A stretch of 64,000 nt of DNA from Scalesia atractyloides (lineage: Eukaryota; Streptophyta; Magnoliopsida; Asterales; Asteraceae): NCBI GenBank assembly GCA_947069175.1, contig CAMTDV010000003.1, positions 30,344,853-30,408,852 of the forward strand. Reading direction: 5' to 3'. The notes below the pieces were generated by a model. That model had not been told where the DNA came from. It was given only the letters and a program-made list of their open reading frames with translations, and ran no database searches. Shown one piece after another: positions 34,591-45,349 of this stretch. Positions within the stretch are counted from its first letter, which is position 1, and each line of letters opens with the position of its first letter. A program made the position numbers and the translations under genes.

Positions 34591-35660
34591 TTACTATGTT
34601 TGACCGAACAAATTTATTTTAACATGTAAAGTTTCAAATTAATGAACTTTATTGACATTCATGTAATCTTTTTGATAAGGTTAACTCCCAACCCATGATT
34701 CTTGATTTCCCTCAGCACGATGTTGCTACGAATCCAACCGTCAGTGTCTTTATCATCGGTAAATAAAAATAAGACTATCAAGCTAAGAAAAAACTGAAAA
34801 TCTTTTTGAGTTTTGAGATATTTTTCGAAATCAATAACATATTTTTGTGAATTTTGCGTTTTTAGAGGATCATTTCAAGCATATATACAAGTCATTAGTA
34901 CCGTTGATCTAAAAACACCCTTTAAGCTTTTAAACAAATTTACCTAGATTGCCAATATATTTGTCCATTTAAACCTCTTCTCGTTTCTCAACTGTTTCAA
35001 GATTTGTTAATGTAATATTAGAAACATGAAATAACTGTGTTTCCCATCTCAGAATATACTCCCGTATCAAGATTCCTAGAATGTCATTTTACAGGTGAAT
35101 ATATCGAATTGAAATCTGTATATAGGGTCAATGCGAGAGCTTGAGAGCTCAGGTTAGTACTTTCGTACAGACAGAGAGATGAAGGCACGTCTTTAGGTGT
35201 TGTTCCATTAAGGAATCTTTGTACTGCAAATGTCGTAATCGCTTATGACATAACCATATTTTCATGCAGCTTTTGGGGAGATAATGCGAAAGCATTATAG
35301 GAGTTCTAGACCATTGTTTCCGCAAAATCAAAAGAAGTCGAATAATACCCCAGATATCAATCAAATATAAAGACCTAGTATAGCAGAATCTGGCATTCTC
35401 TCAAACGAAATTTCGGAGTACTAAGTCGATATATCCAAGAGATGTTAACCCACAAGTTATTCAATTTTGCTATTTAGGTTTATATCTTGAATACAATTTA
35501 CTGAACGAGTAAAGTCTATTGGCGTATCCGACTTGCTTAATCACTTTTAAACAATACATTTCTTTAGCATACGGTGACTATCATTTTTGATTTACTTTGA
35601 TCACTCTTTTACACAAAACTCTTTTTGCCTGTTTAATATTTTTGTATTTTCCTCAAACAC

Positions 35661-35671
35661 TCTCCCCCTAA
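35661..35671 (-). promoter_or_regulatory. Extra polypurine tract behind E3 pol
   Basis: TCTCCCCCTAA on the plus strand; purine-rich on the sense strand, in the same context (TTTTGTATTTTC nearby) as the two tracts behind E1 pol. Sireviruses typically have several such tracts. Confidence 0.5.
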
Positions 35672-35900
35672 AATCAAAAACATATTTTTGGTTTAACCGT
35701 GACAAATTCACATTAGGTCGTCATCATCCTCAAACTCAACCTCGAATATATACCCTGAGATCATAATTTTTAAACCATTTAGCTTTAACAAAGTATTAAA
35801 CTTTGTTTTATCAAAAGCTTTGGTATAAAAATCTGCCTTTTGGTCATCAGTGTGGATTTTCTCAATTCGCACCAACTTTTTCTCGTAGCAATCACGGATA

Positions 35901-36960
35901 AAGTGGTGTCGAATCTAGATATGTTTAGTACGTGAGTGTTGGCATGAGTTTAGTGATATTGATCGCAGCCTGATTATCTACATATATAGGCGTATCAAGA
36001 AATTGCAAACCGAAATCTCTCATTTGTTGTTGTATCCAGAGAATCTGAGCACAACAACTAGATGCCGAAACGTATTCAGCCTCACAAGTAGAGAGAGCGA
36101 CCACAGTTTGTTTCTTGCACTGCCACATTACCAAACAGGTTCCAAAGAACTGGCAGCCGGCCGCAGTAGACTTTGTATTCAGTTTGAAGCATTCGAAATC
36201 AGAATCCGAGTGTCCTGCAAGATTAAAATCAACATGTCTAGGGTACCACAATCTTGTGCTTGGAAAACCCTTCAGATATATCATTATGCGTTTAACAGCA
36301 AGCAGGTGTGACTCTTTTGGATTAGACTGATAACGGGAGCACAGGCACGTTGGATACATGATATCTGGTCGAGAAGCTGTAAGATACATCAAGGATCCGA
36401 TCATGGAGCGATACAAAGTTTCGTCATTTTTTCTCCTATAAGATCTGGACAAATACCGTGATTTGGAGCTAACGGGGTGGATGCTGGTTTAGTCCTGTCA
36501 TATTGAATTTCTCCAATATATCATGAACATATTTCGTCTGATGAATAAAAATACCATCTGATGAACATATTTCATCTCCTCCATTGCGCTCATTTCAAAT
36601 TTGCGCTTCTTGACTTACTCAAAGGCTTTACACAGCTTATCATTTGTCGATCCAAAGATAATATCATTCATATATATTTGTACGATGATTAGATGCCCAT
36701 CTACTTCCTTTGTGAAGAGGGTAGAATCTACTGTTCCCCTGATAAAGCCATTGTCCAGAAGATGACTCGATAACGTTTCATACCAAGCTCTCAGGGCTTG
36801 ATGAAGACCATACAAGGCTCTATTCAGAAGGTAGACTTTATCTTTATGCACTGGATCAACGAACCTCGGTGGTTGGTCGACGTACACCTCCTCTTTCACT
36901 TTTCCGTATAAGCAAGCAGATTTAACATCTAATTGGTACAATTGATCACTTTCCATGAAG
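35901..36960 (-). pseudogene. RT 3' half and RNase H of E3
   Basis: Piece 36986-36615 (its first codons lie in the E4 LTR) has QLDVKSACLYGKVKEEVYVD, LNRALYGLHQALRAWYETL and the catalytic motif, which reads YMNDIIFGST: the first catalytic aspartate of the usual YVDD has become Asn. Piece 36452-35925 carries LYRSMIGSLMYLTASRPDIM and GHSDSDF. The RNase H signature STCEAEYVSASSCC follows, then PIYVDNQAAI. A stop and a frame change lie between the pieces (36460-36610). The two halves of RT are separated by the E4 insertion at 36961/47957. Confidence 0.88.
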
Positions 36961-36965
36961 CAAAG
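36961..36965. repeat. Target-site duplication of E4, left (CAAAG)
   Basis: CAAAG before the E4 LTR, repeated at 47953-47957. The E3 RT reads on after removing E4 and one copy. Confidence 0.9.
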
Positions 36966-39459
36966 TGTCACACCCTCAATTTCCACTTGCAGAGTTTTAC
37001 CGCAAGGCGTGTGATCAAACCAGAATCTCAGACACTAGTAATATCGAACGACTCTATATGATTTATTTAAACGTTTTCCAAAAACATTTGTTTAACCATT
37101 CATAGTCATTTTCAAAATATCTTAGTTTCAAAGTTTAGCGGAAGCATTAGTTTCAAAGTTTAGCGGAAGCATTAGACTAAAGTAAAGTAACCGGCGCCAA
37201 CATAAACGCGAAAACCAAAAATCCCAAACATTATTCGTAAATAAGACTCGATAAAAATGTCTTGATCAAATGCAAGTGAGTGCACCTAGCGCTCCTAGCG
37301 TCCTGAGAAACATGTAAAGAAACAAGTGTCAACATTAAAGAAGAGTGAGTTCACAGGTTTTTATAAGTTCACAAGTTCGGTTTAAAAGTTTGTTTTCCCC
37401 GTTATCCCTAACCCGGGCTAACGATATAGTTCCATTATTCCTAACCCAAAATAATAATGTTGGTTCGTAATTAAGTTCAATCCCTAGCGAGCCTAAAGTT
37501 ACGTCACATAAGAGTTCATGATCGAAACTGACTATTGTTGCCTCAGTGTTGCCAGGTCTATCACTGACCATGGCGAAAGTTAGGCCAAATTATTCACCCG
37601 TTGACCATACCCGGTCGGCTAGCGCGACTAGCTCGGGTGGGGCTTGTCGGGCACAGTATTACTACTTTTAATTTCCCCGCTATCTAACCCAATAGTAACG
37701 ATCCGAGAGTTTGTTGTGGACTTCCGTGATAAAGCTACTTAGTGACCATAATATACATTAACATTAACTTAGTTACTGAATAGTTAACGACGTTAATTTC
37801 GCATAACGTAGAAGATAGAGTTATAGAGTGTATACATGTTTCTCCCCCTCTTGTTTAAAACCGGATAAAATAGGGGCCGTGAACTCACCTTAACTCGGTT
37901 AGAATAACACAAAAGAAGCAAATGATGGAACCGCTAATCGCGTCCTAACATGACAACCGATTTAAAGTTAGTGTGTGAACACACTGACACAAAATCCTAA
38001 GCATAACTAACACACAGTACGGCACACGCAACAACCAATTCGAAACCAAAATCATGCATGCAAAATATCAACATACAAAATAATGATCAAACCAACTAGT
38101 CATAAACACAGGTTAACTCAAACAACACTTAGGTACACACAAACGCAAGTTATCATGTTTCAGCTTGTACGCTCATAACTAGGCTGTGTTCGAGGATTTT
38201 TATAAAATAGTTCCAGTGTTCCAAAAATTCCAATTGTCTTACAGGAGGTGTCAACTAAACTTTAGAATTTTATGTAAAATTTTCATGTCCTAACGCTTTA
38301 CCAATTATTTATAAACATTTATATACTAGGCTGCAGTCAGATTCGTCGTTTTCTGATTACAGTCCACGGGAAATTTTTTTTAAAAATCATCGTTCATCCA
38401 ATTAACAAAATTCCAGTGGGAGATTTCTGGAAATTTCCGTATCCAGTTACTGTACAAATGTCGTGACCTAACCCCTTACAGACTATGAGATCTGACTCGA
38501 TAAACAACCTGCAAATTCTGCAGACTTTACGCAGCTTCAGCTGCTGCACTAAATGACCACTTAAAAATAGCAAACGACCTCAGAAAAATATGAATCCAGC
38601 GCCATTAGAAGAGTTTTCAAAAAACACGTTTTAGTCTTTAGAAAATCCACTTTTCGATAGATAATGATCAGGTTACAGCCAATTGAAGTTGGTTGTAAAT
38701 GTCATTCAGCAAACTGTTTTCGACTTTTATCGCATTAGAACATGCTTAAACGATCATGACGCTAAGTAATAATGATCAACAACAAGTTTATTTGTCAAAT
38801 ATCATCATGTATATCAATATTCATGCAAACCCTAATTATATAACATGATCTTTATCGCTAAAACGCAGCCTATGATTTTAGTATTCAACATAACATCACA
38901 ATCCCAAAGATTCGCACAATCATCCGAACTAATCATAAATCACAACATTTTACATACTAATAATCCTACCATTACACATAATCATGATCAAGATTACACA
39001 AACCCTAATGTGAATCGCAAAACAATTAAACCCTAACCTTGAAACGATGATGATTAGCGAACCGGGACAAGATTGGAATCAATCCGGAAGATGTGGGGTT
39101 TTGCGATCGTGAGAGGGGGGGGGGCTGCAGTCGCCTTCCTCTAAGTGGCTTGGGGCTCAAGTTTAGGTTACTTCCTTGGACCGCAAGGAGGTGAGGTCGA
39201 CACGTTTCGCGGCTCGGTTCGGTTCGGCTATTTATTTATTATTTTTTTAAAACTAATAATCGCGAAATCAAGGTGTGATACAATAATCTACAAAATCTAC
39301 AAACGTCTAATAACACATAGCACGTAATTCACCCAATAGATTCACAAAGTTAGCGTAGTTATTGCGAGCATGTTATTTAATTCTCCGAATTAAATCAGCG
39401 TAGGAATGAATAACCTTAAACTAGCGTGTTTAAGATACCTGAAAAGCCGGGATGTCACA
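36966..39459 (-). mobile_element. 3' LTR of E4
   Basis: TGTCACACCCTC...GGGATGTCACA, 2494 bp. Contains a 25-bp direct duplication (37123-37147, 37148-37172) shared with the other LTR and a G run at about 39113-39123. Compared with the 5' LTR it lacks about 96 bp near 39136 and about 13 bp near 37485. Confidence 0.93.
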
Positions 39460-39610
39460 TTATCCCCATGTTAAAAGAATTTTCGTCCCAAAAATTGAGT
39501 AAACGCGGTTTAGAATGCGACGCACAAAGATTCAGTTTGTTAGTAATGGTACAAGTAATTCCCAGGCTGCCACATCATCCCCATGTTGAAAGAATTTCGT
39601 CCCGAAATTT
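39460..39610 (-). promoter_or_regulatory. Polypurine tract region of E4, present twice
   Basis: The sense strand has AACATGGGGATAA directly before the 3' LTR (39460-39472). About 95 bases upstream a second CAACATGGGGATGATGTGG (39573-39591) appears, each preceded by TTTCGTCCC-type sequence in plus orientation. One is the functional PPT by position; the other looks like a duplicated older PPT plus LTR start. Confidence 0.75.
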
Positions 39611-41227
39611 AGTTGGTGGTAACGTCAGATTGCTGCTCAGCTGCAAAAAGGTGTGGGTGTTTGCTTTTCATTTGGTCCTCTCTTTCCCATGTGAACTCCG
39701 GTCCAAGCTTAGAGTCCCAACGAACCTTGACAATTGGTATCTTGCTGTGCCTTCAAGTCTTAATCTCATGATCCATGATCTCGATAGGTTGTTCCACAAA
39801 ATGTAGTTGCTCATCCACTTGAATCTCATCCAATGGAATGACTAGGGTCTCATCTGATAGGCACTTCTTTAGATTGGACATGTGGAAAACGTTGTGAACT
39901 CCACTGAGTTCGGTAGGAAGGTCTAACTGATAAGCTACAGGCCCGATACGCTTCGAAATCACAAATGGGCCTACGTATCGTGGATTTAGTTTGCCTCGTT
40001 TCCCAAAACGAATTACACCCTTCCAGGGTGACACCTTCAGTAGGACGCGGTCGCCTACTTGAAATTCGAGCGGTTTGCGTCGTTGATCAGCGTAACTTTT
40101 CTGTCGATCTCGTGCCGCTGCCATGCGATTTCTGATTTGCACAATCTTTTCAGTAGCCTCAAGTATCAACTCAGGACCTGTGAGTTGACTGTCACCGACT
40201 TCTGCCTAACAGACCGGTGATCTACATTTGCGACCGCATAATGCTTCAAATGGTGCCGCTTAATACTCGTATGGTAACTGTTGTTATACGAGAATTCCAC
40301 TAAAGGCAGATGGATTTCCCAACTGTTCCCGAAGTCTACCACACATGCCCTAAGCATGTCTTCCAAGGTCTGAATGGTCCTTTCACTTTGACCATCCGTC
40401 TGAGGGTGATAAGCTGTGCTCATATCTAAGCGTGTACCCAACACTTTCTGAAGTGACTGCCAAAAGTTGGACGTGAAACTAGCATCTCTGTCTGAGATGA
40501 TGGATGTTGGCACCCCGTGCCTAGAAACTACTTCCTTAATGTAGATGCGAGTCAACTTATCCATCTTATATGTTTCTTTGATCGCTAGGAAGTGTGCATA
40601 CTTGGTTAGACGATCCATGATTACTCAGATGGTATCGCAGCCACCCAGAGTTCACGGGAGTTTAGTGATAAAGTCCATCGAGATCTGATCCCATTTCCAC
40701 ACTGGGATCTCAGGTTGTTGAAGTAACCCTGATGGCTTCTGGTATTCCACCTTGACTTTCGCACAAGTCAAACACTTGCTCACGTAGGTGGCTATATCCG
40801 CTTTCATGTTGGGCCACCAGCACGCGGCTTTAAGGTCTTGATACATCTTATCTGAACCAGGATGGGCAGAGTATCGGGATTTGTAAGCTTCGTCCATAAC
40901 TAGCTTTCTGAGATTTCCGTAGAGAGGTACCCATATACGATTCATGAAATACCGGGCACCATTGGGTTTCACTTCCCAATCGTGTTCCATCTTTCCAATA
41001 GATTTGGCCTTGATGTTCTCTTCCTTAACTGTTTCTAGCTGCGCGTCGCGTATCTGTTCGGGTAACCCCGAATGAATGGTGAACTGTAGTGCTCGTACCC
41101 GACGAGGTTTCAAGTGCTCCTTCCGACTGAGGGCATCGGCTACCACGTTAGCTTTACCTGGGTGATACCGAATAGCACATTCATAATCGTTTAGGATTTC
41201 GACCCAGCGACGCAGTCGCATGTTCAA
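39611..41227 (-). pseudogene. Integrase of E4 with chromodomain-like tail
   Basis: 41227-40652 holds the end of RNase H (ALSRKEHLKPRR) and the integrase zinc domain (HPGSDKMYQDLK, CWWPNM, KCLTCAKVK). The first His expected about ten residues earlier appears to be Tyr (EAYKSRYSAH). 40618-40166 holds the core: MDRLTKYAHFLAI (Asp), SIISDRDASF (Asp) and SERTIQTLEDML (Glu). 40169-39753 holds the C-terminal domain (GDRVLLKVSPWKGVIRFGKR, LNPRYVGPF, VFHMSNLKKC). After a TGA at 39752, the same frame continues RHSKIPIVKVRWDSK and EFTWEREDQMKSKHPHLF, the chromodomain-like tail that may direct insertion in family members. Frame breaks at about 40640 and 40166. Confidence 0.92.
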
Positions 41228-41248
41228 CTCCTTCTGGTCAAAGATATG

Positions 41249-41560
41249 CTAGAGGCTCTTGTGATCCGTGTATATTGTGTACTTTGTTCCATATAGATAG
41301 TGTCTCCAAATCTTAAGTGCAAACACAACTGCTCCCAATTCCAGGTCATGTGTCGTGTAGTTTTTCTCGTGAACCTTCAACTGTCGGGATGCATACGCGA
41401 TGACCTTATCACGTTGCATGAGTACACATCCTAATCGCTGAATGGAGGCATCACAATATACCACAAAATCATTCGTCCCTTCTGGCAAGGACAAAATGGG
41501 CGCACTACAAAGTTTCTGCTTCAGTAATTGAAATGCTGCTTCCTACTTGTCACCCCAAGC
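41249..41560 (-). pseudogene. RNase H of E4
   Basis: FVVYCDASIQRLGCVLMQRD (catalytic Asp), RQLKVHEKNYTTHDLELGAV (Glu) and YTDHKSL (Asp) are all present. The frame then hits TAG at 41249-41251 where the family has CAG (Gln before HIFDQKE), consistent with a C-to-T change in methylated DNA. The following residues stay in frame in the integrase piece. Confidence 0.9.
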
Positions 41561-42512
41561 ATACTTGGTGCCGTTCTGGGTGAGAGTGATAAAGTGGTTG
41601 TGCGATCTTGGAAAATCCCTCGATGAAACGTCTGTAGTAACCAGCCAAACCCAAAAATTGGCGGATATCTGTCGGTGTCCTGGGTGCTTCCCAGTTCTTG
41701 ATAGTATCGATCTTGGCGGGATCAACGTGTATACTCTTTTCATTCACGATATGCCCGAGGAACTGAACTTCCCGAATCCAGAAATCATACTTCAAAAACT
41801 TGGCATATAGTTTCTCCAGTTGAAGTAGTTCCAGCAATAATCGTAGATGCTCAGCATGTTCTTCTTCACCCTTAGAGTAGACGAGTATATCATCGATGAA
41901 CACGATGACAAACTTGTCGAGATACGACTTACACACGCGGTTCATGAGGTCCATGAACACCGCGGGTGCATTGGTGAGACCAAAGGGCATGACCAAGAAC
42001 TCATAATGGCTATACCGAGTGCGAAATGCCTTCTTGGAGATATCCTCCTCCCTGACGCGTAACTGGTGATAACCGGACCGTAGATCAATCTTGGAGTAGT
42101 AGCTTGACCCTTGAAGCTGGTCGAAAAGATCGTCGATGCGAGGTAATGGGTATCGGTTCTTGACGGTAACCTTATTGAGTTCCCTGTAGTCGATGCACAT
42201 GCGGAAGGTCCCGTCCTTCTTCTTAACAAAAAGGACCGGAGCTCCCCATGGCGAAGTACTGGGTCGGATAAATCCTTTTTCCAACAATTCCTGAAGTTGG
42301 GTAGACAGCTCTTGCAGCTCTGCTGGAGCTAGGCGGTACGGGGCCTTGGCGATAGGAGTCGCATGGTTCGCCAATTCGATTTCAAACTCCATTTGTCGAT
42401 GTGCTGGAAGACCAGGTAACTCTTCCGGAAACACATCGGGAAAGTCACGGACGACGGGGATATCTTCAATCCGCTTCTCGTCCTTAGACTGCTCGGGGAC
42501 CAGTGCGAGCAA
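41550..42512 (-). pseudogene. Reverse transcriptase of E4 (Ty3-gypsy)
   Basis: 320 codons open. FPDVFPEELPGLPAHRQMEF, APYRLAPAELQEL, WGAPVLFVKKKDGTFRMCID, YYSKIDLRSGYHQLRVREED, FLVMPFGLTNAPAVFMDLMN and the active-site FIDDILVYSK are all present and look functional. The thumb continues with FLGHIVNEKSIHVDPAKI and QFLGLAGYYRRFIEGFSKIA. A frameshift near 41570 separates it from RNase H. It is the best-kept enzymatic domain of the window. The Met at 42512 is internal to the polyprotein, not a native start. Confidence 0.93.
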
Positions 42513-42542
42513 AGCAAAAGAGTTCTTTCTCCGAAGATACTT

Positions 42543-44199
42543 CTAAGCTTGCATGTAAGAGATGATGTTCGTGACGGCGCCTGCCTTCTCGCCTTGCACC
42601 ATCAAGACTTCGTCGTTAGAGAGCGGAATACAGATAGCTTTCTCGAAACAGAGAACTTCAGCTCGGACGTCGGATAGCCAGTCCATTCCGGCTACCACAT
42701 CAAAACTACCCAGGGTAGATGTCATCAGATCAATCGTAAAGGTGTGACCCGCGAGTTTAAGTTGACAGCCGGTCGCTAGGTGAGTCACATCTACAGATTT
42801 ACCATCGGCTAGTTCTATGACGTAAGGGGTCTCTAGGGGTTTAGGTGTGAGATTTAGGTCCTTCCTAAAAGAATCTGATATAAAACTCTTATCCGCACCC
42901 GTATCAAAAAGTACAGTAGCAAAATGATCGTTAAGGGGAAACTTACCGGTGACCACGTTCGAGTCGTTTCTGGCCTCTCCACGGCCCAACGTGAATGCAC
43001 GACCTTTGGCACCTCCTGTGCCACCATTTCCATTGTTGTTATTTTTGTTGTTGTTGTTGTTGCTCCCACCATTGTTGTTGTTGCGAAGCTGCGGGCAGTC
43101 CCGCTTGAAATGGGCAGTGCTACCGCACTGATAGCATCCCCGGTTATTACCTTGCTGTTGACCCTGGTGCTGTTTCTGATTTTGTTGAGACATGATTTCC
43201 CCGCGACAATCCCTTGCCGCGTGTCCCGCTTTGCAACATCTTTGGCAGCGATTTCCGATGCAAGGGCCGTGATGATGGAGGTTACAACGGTTACATTGCA
43301 GCTTTCGACCCGCATAACCGCTCGAGTTCTGGGTGTTGTTGGCAGACTGATTATTGTGACCCCGATTGTTGTTGAAATTGTTGGACCGCTTCTGGTTGTC
43401 TTGTTGTGGCTGGGCTGACGAAGACTGTCGAGCAGGTGAGTCTTCAAATTTTCTGTTGTTATCAAGGACAACTTCGGTTGCACCCCGAGGTGGCAACTTC
43501 CTTTGCTCCACAGCCTTATCGGTGAGTTTATGCGCCAGCCTAATCGCTTGATGCTCCGTCGTAGGGTTGCTAGACATTACCATGCCCTGGATCTCAGGGA
43601 CCAGACCCCAAGATAAAACTCAAGTCGTTTTTCGACGGTGTTAGCTAAATCGGGACAAAGGAACACTAGATCATGATGTTTTGCCGTGTACGCTTCAATT
43701 TCTGACCCGACCATCTTGTGGTTCCATAACGCTTGCTCCAACTGCTGAACTCTGTCCCGCAGACAATATTCCTCCTTGATTAGGGCCTTAAACTCGGTCC
43801 AGGCCATTGCGTTCGCCGTAACAAGTCCACGCGTTTAGACTTGTGCGTTCCACCAGGTTAATGCCCCATCTTCCAACGTTGAGGCATCATACTTGACCTT
43901 ATTGGCTTCAAGGCAATTGCACATCTCGAACACCGATTCAGACTTTTCAATCCAACAGACCAGTCCTATGGGTCCTTCAATACCTGTGAACTTGCTCGGT
44001 TTTGCATGAGGAACATCTTGTAGGGGTTAAGACCCCTCATGAGGATAGAGGATAGGTAGTCAGCGAGAAAGTCTACTAGCCAAACTGTTAGATTTTCCCA
44101 TGAAAATTTAATAATGGTTACCTGCTAGTGGGTTTGAACACTTGCTAGAGCAGCATTCACGTGTTCTTGGATTAAAGCGGCCAATTCTTCAGTTGACAT
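42543..44199 (-). pseudogene. Gag and protease of E4
   Basis: The ATG at 44199-44197 opens MSTEELAALIQEHVNAALAS, the usual start of Tekay-like Gag. The capsid part is decayed (43807-43577 keeps IKEEYCLRDRVQQLEQALWN). The 43583-42543 frame (346 codons) has a Cys/His-rich block (CNRCNLHHHGPCIGNRCQRC, then CKAGHAARDC), the zinc knuckle CYQCGSTAHFKRDC, an Asn-rich linker and the retropepsin motif VLFDTGADKSFIS with a later GMDWLS. Gag packages RNA and retropepsin processes the polyprotein. Frame breaks near 43590, 43850 and 44110 inactivate Gag; the protease looks intact. It ends 30 bases before the RT frame. Confidence 0.9.
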
Positions 44200-44485
44200 G
44201 TTGATATTTCCGTCCAGTTGCCATTTCAGATCTTCGCAAGACAACACAAACACACACCGATAAGTATATATATCCAATATAGTTATCATATTCCACACTT
44301 CAATAATTACACAACTTATGTCAACCCAACAAATTAAACAATCAAAAGGAACATTCGATTAAATAAATTGCAATGTCTCACAAAATACCAACCAAACATC
44401 TCAGTTTAATTATAAAATTTTCAAGTTCAAACATAAGTGGAAAAAAACAAACTAAAGAAAACAAAGCGGAGATTGGCGAGACGAG
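44200..44485 (-). other. Gap between upstream ORF and gag of E4
   Basis: AT-rich, no coding signal seen; contains ATATATATCC-type sequence near 44265. Confidence 0.6.
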
Positions 44486-45151
44486 TTAGTCATCTATGTT
44501 TCCATCTCCCAAGTCGCTATCACTGCCGTCATCCTCTTTGGTGTTTTCAGCTTCAACAGCCGGGTCCTGTTCCGGCTCCTCTTCGTCTAGATCCTCCTCC
44601 GGGTCTTCCTCTGGATCCTCCTCCGGGTCTTCCTCTAGATCCTCCTCTTCTTCCTCTACCGGCGCTGGAGGGGCCGGTGCTGGTGTGGGTACTGGGACAG
44701 GTGCTTGATTCTGCTCCAGTTCTTGAATCCTCCAACTGGACTCAAGAACTCTGTCTTCGAGCCAGTCAGCCCTCAGCTGCTCAGCACGAAGATCCTTAGC
44801 TAAAATGTTTCGAACTCTCTTATTCTCATATGGCTCTTCCTCGAGCTTTCCAGTTTTACCAGTTAGTTGACGTATCATCCATCCTTGTGCTTCGATAGTC
44901 TCCTGCATTCTCTCTAGCTGTTCCTGTTGTTTCCTTAACATATCCCTAAGTAGATCATCCCCTACTCCTACCGAGTTGATCGGTTCGACCAGTATAGCGG
45001 TGGTCGGACGGGAGGACGACTCCCCTCCTAGAGCGAGTCTTTTCCTAGCAGCTGAGCATGTCTCCACGCCATGAGGTGGTGAGGGTTCGACCATGGGTGC
45101 CTTCCCCGGCACCCTTGATTGTCGAGATTTATCGGATGATGATGATGACAT
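44486..45151 (-). CDS. Intact 221-codon ORF upstream of gag in E4
   Basis: Begins MSSSSSDKSRQSRVPGKAPM about 200 bases inside the 5' LTR and ends DLGDGNIDD before the Gag start. Residues 1-60 are Ser/Pro-rich and basic. Residues 66-150 form a likely coiled coil (LLRDMLRKQQEQLERMQETI, LEDRVLESSWRIQELEQNQA). A Pro/Ala segment (PVPVPTPAPAPPAP) follows, then an acidic tail with EEDPEEDPEEDPEED from a 24-bp tandem repeat (about 44590-44645). Same strand as Gag and Pol, but a separate frame unit. I do not recognise a family. No signal peptide or membrane helix. It could be a separately translated leader ORF or a captured piece. It is the only long uninterrupted accessory ORF in E4. Confidence 0.65.
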   Translation of the reverse strand: MSSSSSDKSRQSRVPGKAPMVEPSPPHGVETCSAARKRLALGGESSSRPTTAILVEPINSVGVGDDLLRDMLRKQQEQLERMQETIEAQGWMIRQLTGKTGKLEEEPYENKRVRNILAKDLRAEQLRADWLEDRVLESSWRIQELEQNQAPVPVPTPAPAPPAPVEEEEEDLEEDPEEDPEEDPEEDLDEEEPEQDPAVEAENTKEDDGSDSDLGDGNIDD

Positions 45152-45330
45152 TGCCTGCTGGGTTGGTGTAGTTAGTTACGAGTTGCGTGCATCACAATAT
45201 ACATATATATCTCACATAAAACAATTGTAGTACATAACAAGATATCACAGTTTGGTGCCAACTAAGTCTAGTGTCGTGTAACAGCTATAGTTTAGGTCTA
45301 CTTTTAATGCAAACCTGGTTCTCTATAGCT

Positions 45331-45346
45331 AGAGGCTCTGATACCA
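45331..45346 (-). promoter_or_regulatory. Primer-binding site of E4 (initiator tRNA-Met)
   Basis: Sense strand TGGTATCAGAGCCTCT, three bases from the LTR end at 45350. The usual site of plant chromoviruses. Confidence 0.92.
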
Positions 45347-45349
45347 ATC

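Larger units (their letters stand above)
33601..35900 (-). other. Spacer between pol and aORF of E3
   Basis: Non-coding. TTCGTACGAA-like words lie at 33665-33955. Two hairpin words (ACCAAG...CTTGGT at 34525-34550 and ACCAAG...TTTGGT at 34565-34590) come next, then segments shared with E2 (34690-34890) and with E1 (35140-35400 against 3820-4040). A purine tract on the sense strand (35661-35671, AGGGGGAGAG) lies behind RNase H. Confidence 0.65.

Noticed and set aside
37335..37571. ORFs inside the E4 LTRs (37335-37571, 38845-39036, 47244-47435)
   Set aside because: The 38845 and 47244 frames recur only because the LTRs are copies; no known domain, and long LTRs often carry chance ORFs.
42854..43483. 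Long overlapping open frames in the E4 gag region on both strands (for example 42924-43418 plus)
   Set aside because: They are shadows of the Asn/Gln-rich zinc-knuckle and protease frame; their translations are low-complexity and match no domain.
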